NCBI GenBank assembly: GCA_025267735.1
Contig: CM046307.1
Coordinates: 34,835,231 to 34,899,230, forward strand
Length of the DNA stretch: 64,000 bases
Reading direction: 5' to 3'
Source of the DNA: Mactra quadrangularis
Lineage: Eukaryota; Mollusca; Bivalvia; Venerida; Mactridae
The translations under genes and the position numbers were made by a program. Positions 1 through 12,900 of this stretch are shown piece by piece; position 1 is the stretch's first letter; the number at the start of each line of letters is the position of its first letter. Below the pieces are notes generated by a model. It was given only the letters and a program-made list of their open reading frames with translations. It was not told the DNA's origin and searched no databases.

Positions 1-829
1 CAAAGGAAAAAACTTAAAACATGTATTTTCTATCAATCGTGTGGGTTGATTGGTTTTGTCACAATTTGTGTGGTTTTTATTCCGATTAAAACCAACTTAC
101 TAAGAATGACATTAAATTATTTTGACAGTAATGTTCTTCTTTATTATACAGTTTGTGATTTTGTTGTACACCATGTACTCAAATGATTTTTATACAAAAT
201 ATTATCTATCATGTTCTTTTTGTCTATTGTGTATTGACTACCCCCTATCGTGTACCTTAATTTCTACTAAAAATGTTGATATTCTATAAATTTATAGGTA
301 CAAATATATTTTACAATCATGCTAAACTGTGTACTTTGTGTAAACCAGGTATAAATTAATTATCTTTTCTCTGTGAACGTGTTCAAAAAACAACTATGTA
401 ACATATATAAATATATAAATGTTTATTTCTTTATCTATCGTGTGATTTTTCGAAGTTGACAATCTTGTACCTGAATTTAAATTCGATTAAAGCCAAGTTT
501 AAATTTAGTTAAAAAGAATTTGTGCAGTAATTTCGATGTTCAATTGATTTAACAAACTTATGTTGTTTAAATACATTTTTTATTATTTACGGCTAAATAG
601 AAGAACACTTTTTGTTTTCAATCTACATTAGAGACGCATTAATGTTTAACCTGCCGTCGTTGAAACGTTTTTCTTTGGGCGAAAAAAGCCGAGGATTGGA
701 ACAATCATGTTAAACGTGTATTGAGACACGGAATCATGTATTTTACAGTTTGTGTAACGTGCAATGAGTGTTCGTACAACGTGCGTGTACCGTCCGTACC
801 GTGTGACAACTTGCACGTTCGGAGATCTG
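1..829. mobile_element. Right end of a TA-flanked DNA transposon (second copy of the 28198-30336 element)
   Basis: The segment aligns almost throughout with ~29550-30336, including the terminal CACGTTCGGAGATCTG followed by TA. It is rich in TCGTGT-type hexamers, and its left end lies outside the window. The element stops about 50 bp before RANBP3 exon a. No transposase frame is visible. Confidence 0.7.
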
Positions 830-881
830 TAACTATTTGGTTGTTTACATTTGCTTTCATTCCAGCTTTTTGTTTTTTCAG

Positions 882-940
882 GAACTCAAAGTAATGTAAA
901 AACTTGTCCTGATACTGGACAAACTGTTGAGACATCTGAA
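882..940 (+). CDS. RANBP3: RANBP3 exon a (59 nt, first exon in window)
   Basis: The acceptor follows a T-rich tract ending TTTTTTCAG and the donor is GTAAGT. The exon starts with the last two bases of a codon and ends on a codon boundary (phase 0). It encodes TQSNVKTCPDTGQTVETSE, a polar low-complexity segment. A transposon ends at 829, so only about 50 bp of original intron, including the polypyrimidine tract, separate it from the exon. It is assigned by frame continuity with the next exon and not by recognisable homology. Confidence 0.65.
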
Positions 941-3900
941 GTAAGTTTATGTTATATTTCTTTAATGGTACAATGTAATGCTTCTCACTTTATTTTGTCG
1001 CTTCACAGTTCACAGTCATGAACCTGTTTTGTTTGGCTTTAAGTAGTATCTGATTACTTTGCTTAAGTTATTTCCCTTATTTCATTGAATACCTCAATAA
1101 TCAGTTGTTAGTTGCAGTTAGAAGAAATGAATTCTGCCCCAAGAATGAAATTGTTTGCCTGATACTAAGATCACATGGTTTAATGTCAAATGTCTTGATG
1201 TCATATTTTATTATATGTGTGACAAATGCTACCTCATATAACATCATCATTTGTGGGGCTTTACTTTTAAATTAATTTGAATGTGCTCATTGTTCACATT
1301 AAAACAACTAGAGATACTTGCAAAAGTATCCATGTTACTTTAATTGTGCTTAATATTTAGAGGTGAAACGATTAATCGCTGTTCACAAAGAATCGCGATT
1401 TTTAACGCTCGGTTCAATTCGATTCGGAAGAGGCATTTTCGATTCAATTCTTATTTGAAATACTGTCTTTATCAGTAGTTTTGTGAGTTGAAAGAAACAC
1501 CCTTTTTTATTAGAAATAAGCATATTTTTTATAGTTGACTAAAATAATGTACCCTAATTGACCTACGATTGCTAATCCAGATAGGAGTTGTGAATTTAAG
1601 AGAGACCGCCCGCGGCAATTATACATGTAAATTGTGCGTACATGTCAATTAGACCTTATTGTTGGCCACTCGCTGACAGAAAATCGATAATGGAGTTGTC
1701 AAGTTTGTTAAGAAAAACAAAATAAACTTTTCACATCATCGTTCCTGAAGTATCGTTAGTTGAATCAAGATGAAAACATTAAAAACATGAGTTGTTTTAA
1801 TTACAAGAGATGTTTCGTATTAAATTGCTATTTAGCGTGGGTCGCCAAAATGAATGATTACGCCGAAATGTTTGAAGCGATTCTGTTCCATATGATACAA
1901 AATTAAATTAAGCATAATTAAGTTATTTAGAGATAAATTGTAAACTTAAATGTTCGTTTTGATGGTTATTTATTTACGTTTATTTTTGGGAAAATCCTCT
2001 TTGTTTTTCTTAACCTTTAAAATCGGGCGAAGTGTGGTAGGTTAGATTTTATTTACTATAAATTGTAAATGAATTCTATGAAATATCAGTAAATAATTGT
2101 ATGTTTTCACTAATACATTGACTTAATACCAAAAATAATTTTATTTTGAATTATACATTAGTGAAAGTTATAAATATAGATCTTGAGTTGTTAAAAATTA
2201 ATTTAACGTTTATGATGAGATAAAAATTATTTGAATCATGCCAGAGCCAACAGAAAATATTTTTTAAACATACTTAATTAAGCTGGTCATAGCGATCTAC
2301 ATTTGCCGAATGCTCGTTAATTTTTATTTGTTTAAGCGTAACCTTAAATAGTCATTAATTAAGGCATTGATGCACTGATGAATATTTTTTATTTTGATAA
2401 TGACTTGAGTCGAATACTGTTTGTACATGTAGGTTAGGAGAAATAAACAATTTATCTATGGGCATTATATTTCGTTAAAAAAATGGAAATATGATTTGTC
2501 ATTTATATATGCTAAAATGCAGTAAAATATTTCTAACTATTTAAGCTCTAAATAACTTGAAAAATGGGTATCATTAGACTTTTTTCGTCATCCGGAAGGG
2601 ATGTCCCTCAGATGAAAATGCACTGTTCATAAATATATTTATGTTCTATTGTCTTTCTTAAGTGTTTCACTCTTTAAAAAAAATCTGTCACTCTTTATTA
2701 TATAAAACTAGGGAGTGATGACTCCTTAGTAAAATAAATTATCTGGAACTCTGAATTATGCAGATAGGGGTTAACTGAGCTATGATAATGCCGATGTTCT
2801 AATATTTTTGAAGAAACACATAAAGCTTACAGACCTTAAATAGCCAAGTAGCCTCTCTCTCTGTGGTCTGAAAACTGTTGATAGTTAGATGCAACATTTG
2901 TTTATGAAAGCTGACTTTGTTATCAAGATTTAGAGTGTTATTTGATAATACAGTTAGTCTAGAAAATTTTTTTTGTTCTGTCTGATTTAATTCCGAAAAT
3001 CGAATTGAATCGAAAAATTGAATTGTTTGATGAAAAATCGAAATCGAATAAAAAAATTTTGAATCGTTTCACCTCTATTAATATTCCATCATTTTACAAA
3101 ACAGATCTACATACATGTAATTGCATGTCATGAACTTCTGCAATTATAAGCATGAGATTTGGGTCATTCCATACCAAATCACCCAAAAAACAAAAATTTT
3201 CCCAGTTCAAGTCTTAGATTTTGCTGAAATTTTAACCACATCAAATTTAATCTTATTCATGGAGAAATCCAAAGTTTTAGTGTTGTGCTCAAAATAGTTT
3301 TTGAGATACAGATGTTTGAAGTTGGTACGTATTGCACTATTATTGAAGTAAGAAACTGATCAGTTTTGAGCCATCTTTGAGGGCAACATTTTTAAAGAAA
3401 GAGAGCTCTTAGAGTCCCTTAATTCCATATATGTACTCACATTTAGGTAAATATTTGAATTAAATAATCATTTAGATTCTTATTTTTTCCTTTTTTGAGA
3501 AATATTGATAGGGAAATGGCCCCGCAGCCAATTTGCGCAAAAAGTTAATTTGGTGCTGTAAAAGTCTTGATTTATAAATTGCAGTATTTTCTTTAATTTT
3601 CAGGATATTACTTCAAAAGTTTCAGGGAATATTCTTATAACCATAATTGATATGTATATGGTCTTAATTTATTGTAAATCAATAAAAGAATTTTTTTGTA
3701 TTTTATTCAAGGGTACCCCATCTTTTTTTACGAAATTAGTTTTTTTCATAAGTTTGGTGTGCTATACTTTTTTTTTTTTTTAAGATGTTCTTATAGAAAT
3801 GGGTATACATGTTCTTGATATTGCCCTTAATCATGTAATTGTATTTAAATAAGTTTAAAACCATTTGTCTTGAAGAAAATAGTCCCCAAAAGTGGCCTAA

Positions 3901-6900
3901 AATTGAAATTTTTGGTTTTGGCTCTAGTGTTCAAGTAGCCATACAAAAATAGGGACAAATGCTATCGCTCTGAAACTTTTTTATTGCATTATCCAACTAT
4001 GTATTAATATCATACTAAAAACTAGAGAAGGCCTAAATTACACTGCCGGTAATCACGTGATTTTGTTATGATCAGCTGTACTATTAAATGGCGGCCAGAC
4101 TCGTCACCTCAGGTAGGTTTTTCACATTTTTTAATTAGAAAACCACGGAATCTTGTTATTTCATTACGTGCAGAGTACCCTCCATTGCAAGCGATTTATG
4201 ACAATACAAAAATGTTTTTCCTACGTCCATAAATAAAAAAGTTATTGAGCGAATTATTTTGAAATCTTACGTACTTGTTGTGATCGGCTGTACTATAGAT
4301 ATCTGTTTTTGCCTTTTTGTACTGAATGAAGCCATTTGCCACAAGAATTTACCCACTAGGAAACTCAAAACATTATTCTATGATACTTGTGTCATCTTTT
4401 CTGTCAAAGGTCAGGGTGTAAATGTGAATTTTGACGGAAAACAAAAAATGATAAGCTGTACTATTTGAATTTCAATGATAAGCTGTACTATCAGATTCCT
4501 GAACCAACCGACAATGATGTTACACGTATCTAACAACGTAAAAAGTCAAATTCTTGGTTATAATTTTTCTTTATTTGGTATGGATAGATGAAAGTAAATC
4601 ATAGTTTAAAGTTCGGTTAAATGTCACCGTAAAATTACGTCATTTTATGAATATGAACTTATAAAAACGTATTTAACGACTTTACTTACTGAAATACGCT
4701 CATAGATAATCATTATCTGATGACTTAAGTTTTGAAGCAGAAGACGTTGTAATATAGTTACAAATTTACTGATTTGAGTTTTAGTGTGGATAAAGCTCGA
4801 TGAGTTTAAACGAAAATTCGCCAGACTGATGTGATTTCGGGTCAATGTATTTACAGAAATACAATTGTGTTTCCAAAATACACTTTCTGAAGAGGTACAT
4901 ATACCCTTCAACTAGTGGAATTTGTTTTGTACAATGTATTTTTTGCAAACAGTATTGTCGGTCACACATGAATTTACTATTTATATTCACATCGAATAAT
5001 TACGTACATTACGTCTGTAATGATTAAACTCGATTAAATGCAATTATTTTAAGAATATATTGTCGTATTAAGGGGGCAATAAGTACTTCCGAATTTGGCT
5101 GTTTAAAATTCTTTTATTATACCAGTGTCTTCTAAGACGCACTGGGTTAAGCACACTGTTCCGCCTTTTGGCTACAATAGCACTTTATGTCCGTTTGAAA
5201 AGATTTGTGTATAACTGTTTTCCATATACTTTTTTGTTTCTTTACCAGGATCCTTGAGTTTGACTCTATCGAACGTGTCCGTCGGATGGGAAGGAAAAGA
5301 TGGAGACTGTTGCGAGATCTAAAACAGCACTTCATAAAAGATCTTCGACCGTCCGTTGAGAAAAATCCTGAGGGAAAGAAGCCAAAATGCTCTCGTTCGA
5401 TAAAATGTGGAGTAACATGAACATTAATAGATGTATTGTTTTAAGATTGAATTCCTTGACACCACATCACTTGAAACTTTCTAACTTGATATGTGGATAC
5501 TCAGATAAATAGAACGGAACTGAAACAAACCGTGAAATACCGTGACATATACGATTTCATAATGCCTGAAATAAGTTCATCTGAGTAAACATTGTGGACA
5601 TCAGTGACAGTGTTGTACTTACATGCAAGATATCAATTCTTTCTACTGAATTGTTTCCTGTACATGTAGATCTATATAGCAGGTCTCAGAAACAATTGAT
5701 AAGAAACTTGTTTAGCTTCAGATAAATAGATAAACAGATAAATTTGAAGTTCTGATCGTCAAGGGACGTCATTGAAAATATGTTTAGAATTGGATATCAC
5801 AATCATTGTTTGTATAGATTTCAATTAGTTTTCCAATTATGTGTAAATTATGTGTTTAAATTTTTTTGCTACATTTTCTCTCGAGATGACCAGTGGAGAC
5901 GAAACTTATGTAGTCATTATTGATTTAATGTAATGTTTTTCAATGTGTTTGTGCATGTACGAATAAATTGATGAAACATTTTTCCAGAAACTTGTATGTC
6001 TTGATAGATTATATGCGTATATATATACACTGAACAAAAGTTCTAACCGATCACTTTTCAAATTTTGATCATTTTATAACGGGCCAATGGATCCTTATAG
6101 ATTTTTGCTGAGGGAATGTTTGTGTCATTTTCTACCGATTTTTAGGGGGAAATACTTTGATACGGTATGATGCACTCAATCGGCACACAGGGTGTGATTT
6201 ACACACGGAATGTTCGTATAGAGAGTGGTGATTATTAATTTACACTTCGGGTGAATCCTTGTTAACTTTTTAAATGAAAAAAAAAAAACCATAAAAGATT
6301 GAACGAATGTCGATCTTGTCGGCGAGTTGTAACCTTTGTTCTTGGTATTCGGCGACCGATAGGAACGGACTGATGGATCCTTATTAAATTTTGCAGAGGT
6401 GATTTTTTGGTCATTTTCTACCGATTTATGGGGAAAATGAATTTCATACGGTCCAATGCACTCGATCGGCACACAGGGTGTGGTTTTTCACATTTTGACT
6501 AGAAATGTTCGTGACAGAGAGTGGTGAGTATTAAATTTCACTTTGCATGAATCCTTGTTAACTTTATAAGTGAAAAAACATTGAACATTGCACAAATGCC
6601 GATGCAGGATCGTGGCGTAGCCAATGGAGTGTTGAATACCAGAGCCTCTATCAAACAAGTGAGTGGCTGTTCATGGAAACATCTTTAAAAAATATCGAAA
6701 AGTATTGTTAAAATAGAAAAAATGCTATAATTTTATTACTCATAATGTGTAAATCCCTATTTCAAGTTGCATGACACTTTAATCCGGTCTTTTCGACCAT
6801 CGCGACTTTGGACGATGTCGCAAGGGACGGGAATCGTTTCTAACTGACGCCGAAGACCAAGAACAAAGGTTACAACTCGCGGACAGGATCGACATTCGTG

Positions 6901-9900
6901 CAATGTTTTATGTTTTTTCATTTAAAAAGTTAACAAGGACTCATGCAAAGTGAAATCTATTTACTCACCATTCTGTACACGAACATTTCGTGACAAAATA
7001 AGTAAACCACACCAAGTGTGCCGATCGAGTGCATCGGATCGTATCAAATTATATTTTTCCCACAAATCGGTAGAAAATTACTAAAAAATCACCTCAGCAA
7101 AATTTAAAAAGGATCCATTGGCCAGTTATGAAATAGTCAAAATTTGAAAAGTGATCGGTTAGAACTTTTGTTCAGTGGTTTACTATAATTGCATGTTACT
7201 TATCATTTTAATGATATTCATTTTGTTAAGTTAGTGACACAATATCATTTCAGAAATGAATAAAACAACATAAATATGTTTCAAAAATAGTGTAATCATG
7301 TAAAACTTACCACAGAATCAATGCCATTATACCATAATTTAATTTTTAAAAAAAAGCAACAATATCACAAAACTTACAAATCATTAAAATCTACAATCAT
7401 TAATATGGATACTCTTAAGTATCTCAACTTTGTATCCAGATAAACACGAAATGTTGAACATTCTGTAATTCTCGTCTTATATATGTTTTGACTGCAATGT
7501 ATACATTCAACAGAAAATTGGTAAATGCAACTTCATTATACGTCTTGTTACTCTTATATGAAAATGAGTGTTATATGAAGTCAAATAACAATACGTGTCT
7601 TGAAAGCGTAACAAGAAGTAATAAGGTACAATTTAACTGCATTAATTCAATCTTTGTTTGATAAGGCCTTGTAGTCAAAACGTTAATACAGGACGAAAAT
7701 AAAGAGTATTGTTTTTACTTATTGTAAAAATAAACATGTTGCTTTTTGCATTTCAAATACACATCATCGACAAAACAACTAAGCCTCAATTGGAGGCAAA
7801 CACAATGCCAATGAACACAGTGTGGCATTATGCTAAACTGTTGATCGGAAATAACTTGACAAATCGAATGTGAGAAAACTATTTTCGGAGCATTTGCAAA
7901 AAATTGCACACGTTTCTGGACATAAGAAATAACCATATCAGGTAACTTGCAAAGTAAATTGTTCAAGTTACAGCATAGTTAGAGCTATTATGTTAATGCG
8001 CTTTGAATGATTTCACAATTTGCATTATAATGTATCACCGAAGACGTGAATCAGACTATATAACCAATCAAATAGAGTAAAAAGAGAATTACAATTTTTA
8101 CTAAGACTAGCTGATCTGAGCCGGACAAATAATGAAGGTGTTACAGTGGTCACTAACAAATGATGATAACGGACAATCGATAGACGTATTGTGATAAAAG
8201 TTCTCAGGGGAGCAATAAGAAAAAACAAGAAGAAACTAGATTACTAGACCATTTTCCACAAGAGTGAGATTTCTTGCCCACGTGTACTGCTTTCTGATGC
8301 TCAACCAAATGTCCTCTTCTAGTAAACAGTAGTTTACACGTTTCACACGTGTATTATTCCCATGTATTTCTTTCGTATCGTCGGTAAGGCTAGCTTTAAT
8401 CGCAAACTTTTCTCCACAGTTGTCGCACACATACCGTTTTTCATCACCATGCTTATTGCCACTACAACGATAAATAATAGAAAAAAACAACTTTAATATA
8501 TTTAATAGTGTATAAAAAATTGTTTTCAAGTGAAAGAAAACTGGTGTTTAAGATGAGAAACATTATGTACTCCTTGAGTTTTTGTCATAAAGTCCACCTC
8601 AGGAAACAGTGCCCGGTACAGACCAGTTTCAGAATGATGACAAATGAAACCGCTATCGTATTGAAAAATAACTAGTTGGCTGAAACGACTCGTGTTAATG
8701 CACCCAATACAAGAACAGACTCTTTATTTGAAACATTTTTATAAGTTGGTCGATATCAATAGTTTTATTTGTATAGAACGGTTTAAAAGGACCGAAAGGT
8801 CTTCTTCCTCAATTCAGAATTTGCATGTTAGGCGGGGAAACTGCATTCATCAATAATTATTCTACAATTGAGACATAAACATGTCTTGAAACAATAGCTA
8901 CATTTATAATTCATGACTTTTTAAATTATTTAACATTAAAATGTGCATTCCATTATCTTTTCATGCTTAGGAATAATATGAATGTTTGGTTAACATTGAT
9001 TAAACGATTCCAAGACAAAATAACTATGTAACAGTGTGTTTAAATCAAAGCACAGAAGGCGCTGAATTTGTTTGGGTCTCGGAATATCAGAAAGGTGAAG
9101 GTTGTGTGGAAACAATGAGATATAAATTTAATATAGATGCTATAATTTATAAATTCGAGAAACAATGACACAGGGTTATAAATTTACATTTTAATGATCT
9201 GAAAATAATGTAACATTTCAATATATTAAAACTTATCTAAACATACAAAAAGTATCCTATATCTAAACATGCAAAAATAACATTATTATATCCAACATAT
9301 CTTACAACAAGTTTAACAATATACTTATATAATATGGTCAACATGTTTTTTTCTAACTTTAAATAAGTAATATTATCATTGTCACAAACTTGTTTGTTAT
9401 GTGAAATCAACTTTACATACATTTATTGTTTATATAATTACAACCTGAATGAAATAACACAATCTGATTGGTCAAAAGTGAACACGTGACCTAAAAAAAT
9501 GTGCTTTTATTTTCGTTTAAACCACAGCTGTGACGTCATTCCATTGAATTCACAGTACCGTATATCTAATAATGTACAGGTAGCCGTCCAATATTAAGAT
9601 TACTCGTCCAATATCTGATGTGTTAGGACAATATCTAACGTGTAAGTCTAATATTGTACTACACGCTAGATATTGTCCAACACATCAGATAATGTACGCA
9701 TAACATAAATAGTGAACGATTACCGGTTCAATGAAAAAAAACAAAAAAACGAACGAGTGAAGTTATTTATTGATTCATTTATAGAACAAAAATTGACAAA
9801 TAAAATCAAAATTGTAAATTCTGTACTCATTCTCCTTCGAAATGAAGACGTTAATAATAATAATGTTATTCCTGTTCACATTAAGTCGACGTGGCACTGT

Positions 9901-12900
9901 CGTTCTGAAAATGAAAAAAAAAAGATATATTTAAGTATAGCAAATACCAAGACCCAAAGTAGATTTTAAGCATACTTTTACTCATACTCTGCCAAAAACT
10001 GTTAACCATTTCTTGCGTAAGGTTAATAAGATAAAAATAAAAGACCGTTCTTTAGAAATAGTTGCAGAACGGAACATGTCATTCGTCATCAGCGTAGAGA
10101 AGATGTATTTTAAATAAAAGTGACTGTGCATTTAGCATGCTGTGACCTTTGCGTCCAGTGAGTTTTTTTAATGTGCTATGGCACAAGCAATATTACAACA
10201 GAAATAATATATTCATGCACTGGGCAACATATATGAACTTTAAAAATATTTCATTAACACTCAGCGTAACCAAAATGATATAGACACATTGCTAGAACTA
10301 TATTTATTTGAAAAATATGACCAATAGACAATATCAAATACAAAAGGTACATATTTTAGTTAAAAAAATAGATCTTATGCACAACGGCTTCTCTCCGTGA
10401 TCAAATAATCATAGGTTTGAGCCTTGAACCGACTATAGATTAGAATGTGAAAAGAAGGGCAGACATTATGCTTACGAAAGATGTATGTAATATACATATA
10501 TCATTAACTGGGACTTGGAACGTTTTGTCAGTGAAACATTTTTACGGGGTATTTGGTGCACACGGGGCTCAGGTTCAGGTCTCCATGTGACCATTGTTTA
10601 CATAATATATTTTGCAAATATAAACTTACCAATGACCTGTTGCTTCAATATAAGCTTCTTATCAAGCTTATAAGAAATCAGCATTGTTTTTCAGGCTGTG
10701 ACTGACATCGCTTCTTAGACATGTGACATCAGTTGATAATCCACGTTTTCTAAGCATGTCAAGCGTTGTAATGTATATATATCCAACAGAAAGATTTCCG
10801 AAGTTTATCCATGAGAAAAATACACTTTAACTCCAGTGATCAATTAGGTTTTTCAAAAATTGTTACACTTGTATAATGTACCCGACTAAATAAAGAACAG
10901 AAACGAAATGAAAAACTACAGTCATAACTACACAAAAGTTTACAAGAGAAAAGATCTGCACGAAAATCTCGCGAACAGAAAATTCATTAAATTGTCGGAC
11001 TTGGGGGGCACCATACGGGAAACAATAAATAGTTTCTATATTTATTTAAATTCTATATATTGTATAGGTGTAAGTAAAGGATATACCACGAGAGCTGTAC
11101 AATATGTTAGATATTGGATAGCTGAGGCGCGTTATCTTACTTAAACCACAGCTTACCTACAGATTATTATTATTATTATACCGAACTACTTTCTTGACTC
11201 AAAAGCTATTTTTAGCGAGTTCCCACGCTATGATGTACATGTCAATAACGATAATGTCAATGGAAAGTAAATGATACACAAAACCCTTAAAAATGGTGTG
11301 ATAAACTTTTATTGAAAAGAAATGAAAATGAGTTATAATGTACAATACATTTTGTGCATTAATATCGTTCTTTATCAATATTTCATAAGATGTAATGTTC
11401 CAGGAAGTTAATGATATGCTGGATGAAGAATTAAAAACAAATCTTTAGTTTTAACTAAAGCTTCCTACACAGCATTTAAAATCCATTAAAAGTTTATTTA
11501 TATTTCTAGCGAATAAGTCTTCTTTTTCAAATGATTTTTATATCATTTCCCATCTGAGGTGCATGCCCTAATGGACTGGTATTCATTTATATAGATCTAA
11601 ATCCTTTGGTTTCAGAGGCATCTAGTTTCACTTTCTTGTCTGAAAATAAAAAACAACAACAAATAAATGAGGATAAATAAATCATTCAATACTGTGAGTT
11701 CGACACATTTTAAATTGGTCAACAATAAAGTAAGTAATAAGTATTTGGGCTGGTCAACTTAGAAGAATGTCACAGTATACATTTCAAAATCACTCAAGTT
11801 GGCTTTCAACAAGTCAAATAAATATTTAAAAAAAAGATCTATTTTGTAAATAATTCATAAATGTATAACACAATGACATGTACGTTGGATAATATGTGTA
11901 TCTGGTCATTATAATTTAGCATCCGAAGTGCAGGTGAATTCTATACTCCATGCAAATCCTTGCATGTGCATTCTACATTGAGTAGTGAACAAGGTCAATA
12001 ATTATAACGGTTTTTATCAGACCGGAATGAAAATGCTTCCAGATTAATATGATCAGCATTTGAATCTATCCTAAGTACAGATAGTTTTAAAATGTACATG
12101 AGAACATAAAAACCAAAAAACCATGTTTTAATATAATCTCAGTAAATAATAAACATTCACTTACTCAGCACAGAAATAGCTAGTCATTCCATCCAATGTC
12201 TTGACATGTAAATTTCCTGACTCGGACTGACTGCTTAAGTTATCATCAAGTGATCCAAATTTCAGTAATAAACTTTCTCATTTTGATGAAATAACACAGC
12301 CCATGGATCCTATATAAGATGGATTCGTAACGGAAGGAAAGTCACGAAAGTTCTCAGTCGTCGCGAGACGATGCGAGAGCGCCATTCCGTCTCATTCACC
12401 ATTTTCACGAAAAGGCGAGCTATTTCTATCCACGGATATCCACTTTAAACTAATCCATCGAAAGATGTTTTATTTACTCATTAAGAAAATTATGTCCGAC
12501 AGTCATAAATAAGTTGGTCGTTTATGACTTAATTGTCCAATTTTGGTAAATTTCATGTTTATTCTAAGACATTAATTATCGACCCAAGCACGACACATGT
12601 GTGAAATGGCGACCAATCGAAAATGTAGGCTGCACTGTAGCGCAGTCTCTGAGTGAAATGATCACTAAATATGTTTTAAAGTTGGATTTGTCGATAGATC
12701 TGTGATGTTTGAATGGATTTGGTAACTTAATAAATCGAAATTAGCTAGCTTAGATAATCAATTTCATCTTCAAATACGGCCATTTTCGGTTAAAAACAAC
12801 GATTTTCATGGATTGAAGTCCTTTACGGACAATTTTATTTAGCAGTTGTCACATTCAACGCGCGTTTGAACAGCATTTTGTTTTTACTAACGTGGAAAAA

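Noticed and set aside
4259..4468. 69-codon frame also found mirrored at 16104-16313
   Set aside because: The similarity is explained by the two inverted arms at DNA level; the hydrophobic frame has no known domain and lies over subterminal motif repeats.
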